A DNA stretch of 48,034 bases from Fibrobacter sp. UWB16 (GTDB lineage Bacteria > Fibrobacterota > Fibrobacteria > Fibrobacterales > Fibrobacteraceae): contig NZ_OCMS01000007.1 in NCBI RefSeq assembly GCF_900215325.1, forward strand, positions 1 through 48,034, written 5' to 3'. How positions within the stretch are numbered: position 1 is the first letter of the stretch; every line of letters starts with the position of its first letter. The translations under genes and the position numbers were made by a program. The notes under the pieces are model-generated. The model was given only the letters and a program-made list of their open reading frames with translations, ran no database searches and was not told the DNA's origin. This document shows positions 39,836 through 48,034 of this stretch, in pieces.

Positions 39836-40399
39836 ATGTTGTTATATATTTTACTTTGTCTAGAAATTGTACTCCGCGCTGTAATTGAAGTTCGTGAACG
39901 CAGGTTGACGCAATTGCGTGGTGGTGTTTTTGCTGTGTTGCGATTGATTCCGCTAGTGAACGACATTGCACCGCTTCCGGAAAATCGCAAGGAACCTCAG
40001 AAGAGCCTGTTCGTGGAAAAGCACGAAGAAGGCCATCGCATTTTGCACCATTCGATTTTGCGGAACTTGATGAAGGTGGCGTTCCTGATGGTTGCCGTGT
40101 GGTTCTTGGCTGCGATGGTCACTCGTTGGAATGCAAGTTTCTTCGAATCGATTCTGTGGCTGCACCTGGTGGCAATTCCGTTCCGCTACTTTTTCAATTG
40201 GTACTGCTGGACTCAGGAATTCGAAGCGGATGCGTATGCGTTTAAGGAATTGGGTAAGCAGAAAGCGAAAGCTGCCATGCAGGAACTTGCCGAATGCGAA
40301 ATCCCGTACTCAAAGCTTTTTGCATCGATTTACAGGGAACACCCGACCGTCGCACTACGCAGCCAGAGAATACTGAAGAAAGTGATTGGTAAACGGTAG
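39836..40399 (+). CDS. Short membrane metalloprotease (M48-like)
   Basis: 187 residues. KHEEGHRILHH provides an HExxH zinc motif (HEEGH), and WTQEFEADAYAFKELG further on provides the ExxxD third ligand of M48 (HtpX/Ste24) peptidases. Two hydrophobic helices lie near residues 3-20 and 85-130. It is shorter than typical HtpX. The ATG at 39836 gives a membrane start MLLYILLCLEIVL; no ribosome site is evident. It lies 29 bases after the DUF4954 gene and upstream of other envelope genes. Confidence 0.72.
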   Translation: MLLYILLCLEIVLRAVIEVRERRLTQLRGGVFAVLRLIPLVNDIAPLPENRKEPQKSLFVEKHEEGHRILHHSILRNLMKVAFLMVAVWFLAAMVTRWNASFFESILWLHLVAIPFRYFFNWYCWTQEFEADAYAFKELGKQKAKAAMQELAECEIPYSKLFASIYREHPTVALRSQRILKKVIGKR

Positions 40400-40410
40400 G
40401 ACGTTTTTTT

Positions 40411-40480
40411 GTCATGCCCGACGCCTGTCCTCGCGCCTGTCCTCGCTTGACGGGGATGACGGGGATGATCGGGCATCTCC
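40411..40480. repeat. Family 2 repeat, expanded form
   Basis: gtcatgcccg ... cgggcatctcc with an interior containing the direct duplication cgcctgtcctcg and the direct duplication acggggatg, making a 70-base long inverted repeat in the 130-base spacer. Confidence 0.7.
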
Positions 40481-40529
40481 TATTACTTTACAGTTGCATT
40501 TTTTTGTATATTCCTTTTTGAGGTTTAAA

Positions 40530-41480
40530 ATGTCTCGTTTTACTTCATTGAAAAGTTTCAAGATTCTTTTTTCGCTTGCGGTACTTTTAGTTGCTTCTGC
40601 CAACGCTTTTGACTTGAGTGTCAAGGCAAATGTCGATAACGCACAGGTCTTTATCGGCGACAAGTTCAATTATGAAATCCAGGTCACGGCGCCTGAAAAT
40701 GCGATTGTCGATTTACCGAGCTTTGTCGGTAACCTTGGCAGTTTTGAAGTCAAGGAAATGAAGAACGAGAAGATTACCGAGGGCATGCCTAAAGGCACTG
40801 CGAAGTTCACTTGGCTTGCAACGCTCAATACATTTGTGAGTGGCGATTTTCTCATTGCTCCGCAAGAAGTGAATGCTGTTGTCGGTACGGATACGGTCAA
40901 GACGCATACGGACCCGGTCGCGGTCAAGGTTTCTAACCGCACAACTGGCGAAGAAGCTGATATTCTCGAAGTGGAAGACCCACTGAGCGACCCGAGACTC
41001 CCGCAGTGGCTTTATGTATTGCTCGCTGTACTTGGTGTTGCTTTGCTCGTATTCCTTGGCTGGTTCCTGCACAAGAAATTTGCAAAGCGTGGCGAAGCCC
41101 CACAGCTCCCGCCGTACGAAGAAGCTGTACTTGCTCTCAAGAATTTGCGTAACAAGAATTACCTTGCCGAAGGTAATCAGGGTGATTACTTTATGTCGCT
41201 TGGATTCATTACCCGTCGCTACATTGAGCGCCGCTTTGAAGTCGATATTCTCGATGCGACTGTCGCGGAACTCAAGAAGCGTATGGCACATGTCGCAGGG
41301 CTCCCGCAGGCATACAAGGAATCCGTGGTGACGCTTGCCGTCGAAACAGAACCGGTGAAGTTTGCAAAAATGAAGCTTGAAGGTGAACGCTGCAAGTTCT
41401 GGGATGAATGGGCCGACCGCCTGCTTGAAGATACCAAGCCGATGCCAGAAGAAGAAAAGGCGAAAGACAAGAAGAAGTAA
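40530..41480 (+). CDS. BatD-like membrane protein
   Basis: 316 residues: signal peptide (to NAFD), an extracytoplasmic beta-rich region (VDNAQVFIGDKFNYEIQVTAPENA ... GTAKFTWLATLNTFVSGDFLIAPQEV) resembling the BatD oxygen-tolerance family, one membrane helix near residues 160-182 (WLYVLLAVLGVALLVFLGWFL) and a cytoplasmic region of about 130 residues. BatD proteins are found with MoxR/BatA/BatB; here the neighbours are LemA and an M48 protease instead. ATG follows GAGG. Confidence 0.7.
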   Translation: MSRFTSLKSFKILFSLAVLLVASANAFDLSVKANVDNAQVFIGDKFNYEIQVTAPENAIVDLPSFVGNLGSFEVKEMKNEKITEGMPKGTAKFTWLATLNTFVSGDFLIAPQEVNAVVGTDTVKTHTDPVAVKVSNRTTGEEADILEVEDPLSDPRLPQWLYVLLAVLGVALLVFLGWFLHKKFAKRGEAPQLPPYEEAVLALKNLRNKNYLAEGNQGDYFMSLGFITRRYIERRFEVDILDATVAELKKRMAHVAGLPQAYKESVVTLAVETEPVKFAKMKLEGERCKFWDEWADRLLEDTKPMPEEEKAKDKKK

Positions 41481-41527
41481 AACTAAAATTCTTATATATA
41501 TTTGTTTATAAGAATCAAGGAGAAAAT

Positions 41528-42085
41528 ATGACCGTAGTTATCGTTGTCGCAGTCATTTTTATTGTCATCGCCGTGTTCATTTCCATGTACAACGGGCTTG
41601 TAAAACTTCGCAACAATCGCGAAAACGCATTTGCGAATATCGATGTGCAGCTCAAGCAGCGCTATGATCTTGTACCACAGCTTGTCTCGACGGTCAAGGG
41701 CTATGCAACTCACGAAAAGCAGGTTCTTGAAGAAGTGACTGCCGCCCGTGCTGCTGCCATCAATGCCAAGACTATCGACGAGAAGGTTGCTGCTGACAAG
41801 TCGCTTTCTGCAGCCCTTTCGGGACTCCGTATTTCGCTGGAAGCTTATCCGGAACTCAAGGCGAACCAGAACTTCTTGCAGTTGCAGACGGAGCTTGCCG
41901 ACATTGAGAACAAGCTTGCCGCTGCCCGCCGATTCTTCAACTCCTCGACGCGCGAATACAACAACGCTTGCGAAGTCTTCCCGAGCAACATCATTGCAGG
42001 CATGTTCCACTTTACACGTGCCGCCATGTACGAGGCAACTGAAAATAGGGCTACGCTCGAAAAGGCTCCTGAAGTGAAGTTTTAA
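41528..42085 (+). CDS. lemA: LemA family protein (copy 2)
   Basis: 185 residues: N-terminal membrane helix (VVIVVAVIFIVIAVFISMYNGL) and a LemA domain (NRENAFANIDVQLKQRYDLVPQLVSTVKGYATHE; LRISLEAYPELKANQNFLQLQTELADIENKLAAARRFFN). Paralogue of the gene at 20265. It precedes an M48 metalloprotease by 9 bases, a common bacterial pairing (lemA-htpX). Ribosome site AAGGAG. Confidence 0.94.
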   Translation: MTVVIVVAVIFIVIAVFISMYNGLVKLRNNRENAFANIDVQLKQRYDLVPQLVSTVKGYATHEKQVLEEVTAARAAAINAKTIDEKVAADKSLSAALSGLRISLEAYPELKANQNFLQLQTELADIENKLAAARRFFNSSTREYNNACEVFPSNIIAGMFHFTRAAMYEATENRATLEKAPEVKF

Positions 42086-42094
42086 TTTCCTTCA

Positions 42095-43147
42095 ATGAAA
42101 TACGTCGGTCTCCAGACTCAGATATGGCGGAATAACCGTAATACGGTAATTCTGCTTTTCATGTTCCCGGTAATATTATTGGGGATGGTTTTTCTGGTTA
42201 TTCTGGGGCTTGATTTTTTCGGTGCTATTTGCGATATTGTCGAAGGCGGTTGCCCTGCGGACCATGCTTCATATACAAAGTATGGAACAATGCACTGGCC
42301 CGAAATATGGCATTGCTTCAAAGTCGTGATTCCGTACACCTTGCAGATTGTAGGTGTATGGTTCATTATCGCCTATTGCGCCAATACCGCCATTATCCGG
42401 CATGCGACTCATGCAAAACCTGTTGAACGCAAGGATAACTTGCGTGTCTACAACATTGTCGAAAATCTCTGCATTGCAGGCGGCATCGAAATGCCGCAAA
42501 TCAATATTATCCAGGATTCGGGAATGAACGCCTTTGCAAGCGGTATCGATATTCCTTCGTTTACCATTACGCTTACGACGGGTCTTATCGAAAAGCTGGA
42601 TGATAGGGAACTTTCGGCAGTCGTGGGTCACGAGCTTACGCATATCAAGAATCGCGATACGCGCCTTATGGTCGTGTGCATTGTGTTCGTTGGAATTTTT
42701 GCGACGATTCAGACGGTGTCGCTCAAGTTGATGAGCGCCATGATCCATACTCCGCGTCGTTCGTCCAGGCGTGACCGCAATAGTGGACGAGCTGATGTGT
42801 ATCTAATCCTTGTTCTCTTGCTTGTGTTTATTTGGAGTTCTATCGGCTATGTCTTCACTTGGTTCACTCGCCTTGCAATTTCGCGTAAGCGCGAGTACGT
42901 CGCTGACGCCGGCGGGGCGGAACTTTGTGGAGATCCCTTGGCACTCGCTTCTGCACTGCGGAAAATTTCCAATGATCCAGGGCTCATGTCGGTACAGCGT
43001 AACGATATTGCGCAGCTTTACGTGATCCATCCGGATGAGGAATTCGATAACAATATGGGATTAAAGGGGTGGGTCGCAAAGGCGAATATCTTGTTCTGCA
43101 CGCACCCGGACACGCCCGAACGCATTCGGCTGCTTGAACAATTCTAA
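42095..43147 (+). CDS. htpX: M48 family metalloprotease, HtpX-like
   Basis: 350-residue integral membrane zinc protease. Helices near 16-40 and 80-105 in the N-terminal part, then VVGHELTHIKNRDTRLMV with the HExxH motif, further helices (near 205-225 and 240-270), and SRKREYVADAGGAEL with the third zinc ligand Glu. HtpX degrades misfolded membrane proteins. It is translated directly after lemA, with no separate strong ribosome site. Confidence 0.9.
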   Translation: MKYVGLQTQIWRNNRNTVILLFMFPVILLGMVFLVILGLDFFGAICDIVEGGCPADHASYTKYGTMHWPEIWHCFKVVIPYTLQIVGVWFIIAYCANTAIIRHATHAKPVERKDNLRVYNIVENLCIAGGIEMPQINIIQDSGMNAFASGIDIPSFTITLTTGLIEKLDDRELSAVVGHELTHIKNRDTRLMVVCIVFVGIFATIQTVSLKLMSAMIHTPRRSSRRDRNSGRADVYLILVLLLVFIWSSIGYVFTWFTRLAISRKREYVADAGGAELCGDPLALASALRKISNDPGLMSVQRNDIAQLYVIHPDEEFDNNMGLKGWVAKANILFCTHPDTPERIRLLEQF

Positions 43148-43148
43148 A

Positions 43149-43178
43149 AACGCCTGCGATTATGGCTTAGGCGTTTTT
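43149..43178. terminator. Bidirectional terminator between htpX and the XRE gene
   Basis: AACGCCT (43149-43155) and AGGCGTT (43169-43175) with A and T runs on either side. It closes the BatD-LemA-HtpX operon and overlaps the end of the convergent XRE gene. Confidence 0.82.
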
Positions 43179-43509
43179 ATTTTGGATTACTTTTTTCCAG
43201 AATGTTTTTATTGATATAGTTTATGCCCTTAGCCTTGTCGGCGGCGGCAGGCGTTTGGAGCTTGATTTGCTCCAACATTAAAGCTTCGAGCTTGTACATC
43301 AGTTCGGTGGCTGTACAGCCGAAGGCATCGGCAAGGTCGCAAAATGATTTGACTGAAAGATTGCGTTTGCCTTTTGCGACGAGACCGAGGTGCTGACGGC
43401 TAATCCCGCTATCGAGAGCGAGCTTTTTCTTCGTGATTGAAGTAGCCCCTTGCATCTGTGCTAAAAGTTCTATTTCAGCTTTTCGGATGACATCAATGTC
43501 ATATCGCAT
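43177..43509 (-). CDS. XRE-type helix-turn-helix regulator
   Basis: 110 residues with one HTH: SITKKKLALDSGISRQHLGLVAKGKRNLSVKSFCDLADAFG matches the Cro/CI-type DNA-binding domain. It has no separate sensor domain; the C-terminal 35 residues are polar. It is a single gene, divergent from nothing obvious, and its target is unknown. GGAG lies very close to the ATG. Confidence 0.85.
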   Translation of the reverse strand: MRYDIDVIRKAEIELLAQMQGATSITKKKLALDSGISRQHLGLVAKGKRNLSVKSFCDLADAFGCTATELMYKLEALMLEQIKLQTPAAADKAKGINYINKNILEKSNPK

Positions 43510-43603
43510 TCTCCAATGTTATGAATTACCCCAAAATATCGTGCAAACAATTGTTTCCATAATTTCGAGAAAATTTTTGGATTTCAGCGATGTAATCATA
43601 ATC

Positions 43604-43632
43604 AAAAAAGCACCCTTTGGCAGGGTGCTTCT
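43604..43632 (-). terminator. Terminator of the second GH45 gene
   Basis: AAGCACCCT / AGGGTGCTT stem with a TTGGC loop; six T follow on the minus strand. About 45 bases beyond the GH45 stop. Confidence 0.85.
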
Positions 43633-43675
43633 ATAAATTTTAAATATGACTAATAGTAATTTTTGCCGTTTTTGA

Positions 43676-45358
43676 TTAGAATTTGGCCTTCAAAGCAGAC
43701 GGGCATTCGACTTCTTTATAAGTGTGGTTCGGGTTGCCTGCAGCTTCCATCCATGTGGCGAGGAAGAGGCAGCCTTCCTTGGCCTGGGTGTCACTTCCGA
43801 AGGACTTGTTGCATTTTTCGGTGAGGCACTGCTTACGCTTGGTCAAGAGGTCGCCACTGTATCCGACTTCGCTTTCGCATTCGGTGAGGAGACCGCCGTA
43901 TGTCGCACCTTGGCTGCCCCAGCCCATGCCTGAGCAACCGTTGTACAAACCGACACCGCCACCCGGGATCATAATGTCAAACTGGCCACCCTGCACGTCG
44001 TAACCGATGTTCGATGCCATCACGACGAGAGTCTTGCCTGCAAGTGCCTTGTGGTTTGCCTTGGTTTCGTACTTGCCGGTACCGGTGAAGGTGAGGGCGA
44101 AGCACTTGCCGCATGTGGCGTCGTTACCCGGAGTTGCAGCGAATGCGTAGGCGAGCTTGTCGCTCACGATTATAGGAATCTGGCTTGTGCATGTCGTGCC
44201 CTGGCCACCAGAGCAGATACTGCCGTTCGTGTTGCCGATTGGGGTCTTGCCCTTGGCATCGCAAGTCTTGGCAGCGCCACCGTGTTCCGGCCAAGCGCAG
44301 TGAGGCATGCAGCAGTCCCAGTAACGGGTTGCAAAGCCCTGCTGTCCACCAGCACCTGCATTGAGGTACTTGGCTTCTTCAGCACCTGCGTTGGGGTTGT
44401 TCTGCTGTTGCTGCTGGCTAGACGAAGATTTCGGCTGGCTGCTGGAGGACTTCGGCTGTTGCTGCTGCTGAGAAGAAGAGGATTTCGGCTGCTGCTGTTG
44501 CTGAGACGAAGAAGACTTCACGCTGGAGCTGGACTTCGGCTGTTCGGACGGGCTGCTTGCCGGTGCGGAGCCGGTGATGTTCTGGCAATTCTTATTGTCA
44601 GGATCGTAGTAGCAGTTTAACTTGCAAGATTCGTCGTAGGCGTATTTTTCGCCCTTAGAGCCTGTGAGCTGTTCGTGATATCCAACGCACTTGCTAGAAG
44701 CGTTATCATAGCATTGGCCGTCGCACTGCTTGCCTGATGTGTTGGCGGAGGACTTCGGCTGTTGCTGTTGTGAAGAAGAGCTTGCGACAGGCTGTTCTGT
44801 CTTTTGAGAAGAGGAGGACACGGCAGGCGTCGGGGTCGGCGTCTTGGCGGAGCTGGAGCTCACGGCCGGAGTGCCCGGATTGTAGACGGAAGAACTGCTT
44901 ACGGTAACAGTGCCCGGAACAGTTGTTGAAGAGCTGCTCACGGTGATACCGTTCGAAAGCGGAACGAGTTCCCCATTGACGATGGCAAGTCTTGTACCGT
45001 CGAGGTATGTGACGGTCTTGTCTGTGCTCAAGATGGGGAGGGTGCTAGTGTCAACATTGGTAATGACAACGTTGCCGTTTAAGTCGTAAATCGTGCCTGT
45101 TGCGACATCGTAAGTGCCGTAAGGAATGCTGAACGGATCAGTGACAGTATAGGTGCCCAATGCGTCAGGCTTAATAAGCAAAGTCTGCGTACCGATATTT
45201 AACATCCAGCAGTTTATATCGACTTCAAATGCATCCTTTGGCTGGACAACGGGGGTTTCGGATGTGTGTTGCGCTGATGTTGCTGGATCGTCAGAGCAGT
45301 TCCATGCGATAACGGAAAGTCCAAAAATGGCGAGGGTTTTGAAAAATTTATTCTTCAT
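43676..45358 (-). CDS. GH45 endoglucanase with two Ser-rich linkers and Cys-rich module
   Basis: 560 residues. N-terminal signal ending AWNCSDD (Cys present, lipobox not canonical), a beta-rich N-terminal domain (about 35-135: GTIYDLNGNVVITNVDTSTLPIL), a Ser linker, a small Cys-rich module (QCDGQCYDNASSKCVGYHEQ ... DPDNKNCQN, six Cys), a Ser/Gln linker (SSSQQQQQPK units) and a GH45 catalytic domain. Catalytic Asp residues occur in ATRYWDCCMPHCAWPEH and GQFDIMIPGGGVGLYNGC. Both half-sites and C-terminal GNPNHTYKEVECP are intact. Role: hydrolysis of beta-1,4-glucan, probably at the cell surface. It is tandem with the 45577 gene, each with its own terminator. Confidence 0.94.
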   Translation of the reverse strand: MKNKFFKTLAIFGLSVIAWNCSDDPATSAQHTSETPVVQPKDAFEVDINCWMLNIGTQTLLIKPDALGTYTVTDPFSIPYGTYDVATGTIYDLNGNVVITNVDTSTLPILSTDKTVTYLDGTRLAIVNGELVPLSNGITVSSSSTTVPGTVTVSSSSVYNPGTPAVSSSSAKTPTPTPAVSSSSQKTEQPVASSSSQQQQPKSSANTSGKQCDGQCYDNASSKCVGYHEQLTGSKGEKYAYDESCKLNCYYDPDNKNCQNITGSAPASSPSEQPKSSSSVKSSSSQQQQQPKSSSSQQQQQPKSSSSQPKSSSSQQQQQNNPNAGAEEAKYLNAGAGGQQGFATRYWDCCMPHCAWPEHGGAAKTCDAKGKTPIGNTNGSICSGGQGTTCTSQIPIIVSDKLAYAFAATPGNDATCGKCFALTFTGTGKYETKANHKALAGKTLVVMASNIGYDVQGGQFDIMIPGGGVGLYNGCSGMGWGSQGATYGGLLTECESEVGYSGDLLTKRKQCLTEKCNKSFGSDTQAKEGCLFLATWMEAAGNPNHTYKEVECPSALKAKF

Positions 45359-45522
45359 GATATAGTAAGCCCTTATAATTATTATATCACACCCTGTATT
45401 CCAATCATCCGCGGTAAAAGATAAAATCTTATTGTTTGAATTGCTCGTAAATAAGAGTAAAAAGAACTATACAATGACAATTTGTGCGGTTTAGCACAAC
45501 TTATTTATTATCAAAGACTTAC

Positions 45523-45554
45523 AAAAAAGAAAAACGCCCCTGTTCGGGGCGTTT
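45523..45554 (-). terminator. Terminator of the third GH45 gene
   Basis: AACGCCCC (45533-45540) and GGGGCGTT (45546-45553) with a T-rich run on the minus strand (45523-45532). Confidence 0.85.
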
Positions 45555-45576
45555 AGTTCCGTTTTAGACTTTTAGA

Positions 45577-47043
45577 TTAATACTTGTCTTTAAGAACTTG
45601 CGGGCATTCCACTTCGACGTAGTCATGCATCGGGTTGCCTGCGCCGTGCATAAATTCAGCAAGGAAGAGGCAGCCTTGTTTTGCCTTGGCATCGTTGCTG
45701 AACACTTCGGCACACTTGCTCTTGAGGCAGGACAAGGTTGCAGATGCGTTGTAGTTTTTAGCCTTTTCGCAATCGGAGAGGAGGCCGCCGTACTGTTCGC
45801 CCTGCGGGCCCCAGCCCATGGAAGAGCATCCGTTGAACATACCGACGCCACCGCCAGGAATCATGATGTCGAACTGACCTTGCTGAACGTCACCACCGAT
45901 ATTTGTTGTCATGATGATGAGCTTCTTGTCCTTGATGGCTCTGTGGTTTGCATCGGTCGAGTACTTGCCCTTGCCTGTGAAGGTGAGCTGGTAGCACTTG
46001 CCGCAAGAACCACCATCGCTTGCAGGCACTGCTGCGAATGCAAAGCCCATTTCGGTACAGCCGTCAATCGTAAACGGAATCTGGCTTGTGCAGGTCATCT
46101 GGGGACCGCCGCTGCAGATACTGCCGTCGCCCCAGTTCGTGTTTTCAGACTGACCCTTGTTGGTGCACTGCTTGGAGTAATTGCCGCCTGCATGTTCCGG
46201 CCAGGAGCAGTGAGGCTTGCAGCAGTCCCAGTAACGGGTTGCCCAGCCAGATCCTCTCTTGCCGCCGCTCTTCACCTTAATATTTGGGCATTGGCCAGTG
46301 ACGACAGAGGAACTGCTGCTCTTCGGGGCAGAACTACTGCTTTTCGGCTGAGAGCTGCTGCTCTTGGGGGTAGAAGAACTGCTGCTCTTCGGGGTGGGTG
46401 GCACGTAAGAAGAGGAGCTATTGGTGATGTTGTTGCTACTGCTGCTGTAAACCGGAGGAACGTCTGCACTCGAAGACGATGCGATGGGGGAGATGTAGTC
46501 CACGCATCTGGAGTTCGGCTGCAAAATAGGGAGCGACATGATGTTGGCTTGGGTCAGCACAGTACCGTTGAAGTCTGTGATGATGCCTGTCGTGAAGTTT
46601 GCGATACCAATCTGCTTTCCATCCGGGTCGGTCACGATCGAACTGGCGTAGATGAGGTAATTCCCGGTAGCGTCCTTCAGGTGGAAAACGTTGTCGATAG
46701 TCTTGAAACGGACGTTGTCACCAAATATAACTGTAGTTGCAAGGAGGTTGACATTGCTGATGAGCAAGTTACCGGACAAATCCACGATATTGACGTTCGA
46801 AGAATTCGGAATCGCTGTGATAAAGCCGATCTGGACGCCTGCCTCGTCTGTAACGGTCAAGTCACTATAGCCAAGGTAAATACGGTCTCCAGACAAAAGC
46901 CAAGCATTATCGCACGACGTAATGGTAGACTGCTGCTCAGGAACGCCATCATCGCTGCTGGAAGATGGCTTGTCGTCTGAGCAAGAACAAGCTAAAACAA
47001 TCGTCCCAAGAGAAAGAAGGGACTTTAAAAGGGGGTATTTCAT
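45577..47043 (-). CDS. GH45 endoglucanase, lipoprotein with beta-rich N-terminal domain
   Basis: 488 residues. Signal with VLACSCSDDK, an N-terminal beta-rich region of about 165 residues with repeated motifs (GNLLISNVNLLATTVIFGD; GTVLTQANIMSLPIL), a Ser/Pro/Lys linker (SSSSTPKSSSSQPKSSSS) and a C-terminal GH45 domain: ATRYWDCCKPHCSWPEHAGG, GGSCGKCYQLTF, GQFDIMIPGGGVGMFNGC, GEQYGGLLSDCE, AGNPMHDYVEVECP. Both catalytic Asp residues are present. It is closely related to the 43676 gene, suggesting tandem duplication; the first GH45 (651) is more distant. AGGAA ribosome site. Confidence 0.94.
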   Translation of the reverse strand: MKYPLLKSLLSLGTIVLACSCSDDKPSSSSDDGVPEQQSTITSCDNAWLLSGDRIYLGYSDLTVTDEAGVQIGFITAIPNSSNVNIVDLSGNLLISNVNLLATTVIFGDNVRFKTIDNVFHLKDATGNYLIYASSIVTDPDGKQIGIANFTTGIITDFNGTVLTQANIMSLPILQPNSRCVDYISPIASSSSADVPPVYSSSSNNITNSSSSYVPPTPKSSSSSTPKSSSSQPKSSSSAPKSSSSSVVTGQCPNIKVKSGGKRGSGWATRYWDCCKPHCSWPEHAGGNYSKQCTNKGQSENTNWGDGSICSGGPQMTCTSQIPFTIDGCTEMGFAFAAVPASDGGSCGKCYQLTFTGKGKYSTDANHRAIKDKKLIIMTTNIGGDVQQGQFDIMIPGGGVGMFNGCSSMGWGPQGEQYGGLLSDCEKAKNYNASATLSCLKSKCAEVFSNDAKAKQGCLFLAEFMHGAGNPMHDYVEVECPQVLKDKY

Positions 47044-47581
47044 AGAAGTTCCTCGAAATTATCCCCAAACACCTTTGCATAAAGATAGAAATATTATATA
47101 TAATGTCTTGTAAAAAAACTTTTCATGCCATTATCGTGATTTAGGACAATTTATGTTAGCCACTAGTCAGTGATTATTGGTCATCGGTATCTATTAATAG
47201 TTTGTTGGTGGTCGATGGGTGATTTTGGAGATTTGTGTCTTGTTTTTTGAATGAATCGGAGAATCTCAAAATATTGAAGGGCAATGGGTTGGGGAGGTCC
47301 AAAAAGGTAAAACTTTGTAAAATTTTCTGATGTAAAAATCTTTTTACATTGTGAGACTTGGATTGTGAATTGAATTTTGCTGGGTTTGTGAATAATGTTG
47401 ATAAAATGTTGGAAAATTGGTTTTATAGTTGATATAAAATATTGAACCTTTGATTTTTGAGCGAAAAAGGGCAATTCTATCCTAGGAAATGAGCGGGTTT
47501 TCAACGGCCCGAAAACACCCCGAAAAACTGTGGATAAGTCCGAAAATCCGCATTTTTAGCGCAATTTCAAAAGAAAAATAC
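47044..47581. other. AT-rich intergenic region upstream of tuf
   Basis: About 540 bases without a gene. It contains the promoter region of the GH45 gene (minus), fragments of the tandem TAATGACTA-type repeat (47155-47210), a DnaA-like gttgataaaa at 47398, and a perfect DnaA box at 47529-47537 (minus orientation). Small open frames here have no start signals or family features. Confidence 0.45.
47529..47537 (-). promoter_or_regulatory. Isolated DnaA-box sequence
   Basis: TTATCCACA on the minus strand, about 50 bases upstream of the putative tuf -35 box. Confidence 0.35.
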
Positions 47582-47609
47582 TTGCAAATTACCTAGCATT
47601 TATTAAATT
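47582..47609 (+). promoter_or_regulatory. Putative tuf promoter and leader
   Basis: TTGCAA (47582-47587), 16 bases, TAAATT (47604-47609). The -35 box and spacing equal those of the rRNA promoter. The leader that follows contains a hairpin GAGAACT/AGTTCTC near 47659-47677, before the AGAGGA ribosome site. Confidence 0.5.
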
Positions 47610-47720
47610 TGTGTTCCAATTTCGCAGAGTACCGCTTCCTATGCTTTGCGAAAATACGGAGAACTCGTGTAGTTCTCTTGAACTTGAAGCGATAAACCTT
47701 CTGCTGAAGAAGAGGAAAAA

Positions 47721-48034
47721 ATGGCAAAAGAACATTTTGACAGAAGCAAGCCGCACTGCAACATTGGCACCATCGGCCACGTTGACCACGGTAAAACCAC
47801 TTTGACCGCTGCAATCTGCACCACCCTTGCTGCTAAGGGTCTTGCCGCTGCAAAGCGTTTCGACGAAATCGACAACGCTCCGGAAGAAAAGGCTCGTGGT
47901 ATCACGATCAACACCTCCCACGTGGAATACACCACCGCTAACCGTCACTACGCACACGTCGACTGCCCGGGGCATGCTGACTATGTGAAGAACATGGTGA
48001 CTGGTGCTGCTCAGATGGACGGCGCTATCCTCGT
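47721..48034 (+). CDS. tuf: Elongation factor Tu, N-terminal part (gene continues beyond window)
   Basis: The ATG at 47721 follows AGAGGAAAAA. The frame stays open to the window end and encodes the start of EF-Tu: [19 protein letters not shown], the G1 P-loop GHVDHGKT (19-26), the switch I region [16 protein letters not shown] and [12 protein letters not shown] (G3). EF-Tu delivers aminoacyl-tRNA to the ribosome in a GTP-dependent way. No stop codon is within the window, so only about 104 residues are visible. Confidence 0.97.

Noticed and set aside
45598-46980. 460-codon plus-strand frame opposite the third GH45 gene
   Set aside because: Antisense shadow; the GH45 domain on the other strand is unambiguous.

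Overview
The window looks like a chromosomal segment from a Fibrobacter-type cellulose degrader. The main evidence is three lipoprotein-type GH45 endoglucanases with long Ser-rich linkers, plus the 5' end of a 16S rRNA gene at the left edge (minus strand) and the 5' end of tuf (EF-Tu) at the right edge (plus strand). The genus is my recognition of this style, not a database result. Most genes have about 50% GC. The segment 21.1-24.2 kb is clearly richer in AT.

Layout. 0-0.65 kb: start of an rRNA operon with its promoter and leader. 0.65-16.3 kb, almost all minus strand: GH45 enzyme; a substrate-binding lipoprotein / cNMP-PATAN sensor / purM operon; a plus-strand outer-membrane-like protein; a NYN-domain protein; a TPR protein; a small plus-strand gene; a TPR-plus-periplasmic-binding protein with an orphan nucleotidyltransferase; tmk with a membrane phosphoesterase; and secA. 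16.4-20.9 kb, plus strand: histidine acid phosphatase, TPR protein, iron alcohol dehydrogenase, LemA. 21.1-24.2 kb: AT-rich island with a membrane NERD protein facing a two-gene ATPase + DUF4435 operon that resembles the PARIS (AriA/AriB) anti-phage system. 24.7-30 kb: glycosyltransferase, DUF4328-like membrane protein, a flavin-fold protein, a macrodomain, a VOC protein and a secreted protein. 30.6-34.5 kb: rsmG-parA-parB-M23 peptidase-bactofilin. 34.8-43.5 kb: phosphoesterase, tRNA-Met, lipoprotein, GT4, DUF4954, metalloproteases, a BatD-like protein and LemA. 43.7-47.0 kb: two tandem GH45 genes. Then a long AT-rich leader and tuf.

The most striking structure is between 26.6 and 30.6 kb. 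Five near-perfect or perfect parS sites (core GTTTCACGTGAAAC or the TGTTCCACGTGAAACA form) and one degenerate copy lie just upstream of parAB. Most are the last part of a composite repeat made of three successive inverted repeats. The arms of those inverted repeats differ between copies but stay complementary, so pairing is conserved while sequence is not. One full copy, parS included, lies in frame inside the VOC gene. Gene polarity (rRNA and secA to the left, parAB and tuf to the right) together with an AT-rich stretch carrying a DnaA box and parS at 26.6 kb suggests the window may span or adjoin the replication origin; this is inference.

A second theme is short dispersed palindromic repeats. 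At least twelve copies of one family (ctggatccttcg...caggatgac) occur, three of them translated in frame inside secA, rsmG and a glycosyltransferase. A second family (gtcatgcccg...cgggcatctcc) has about eight copies, some joined to the first.
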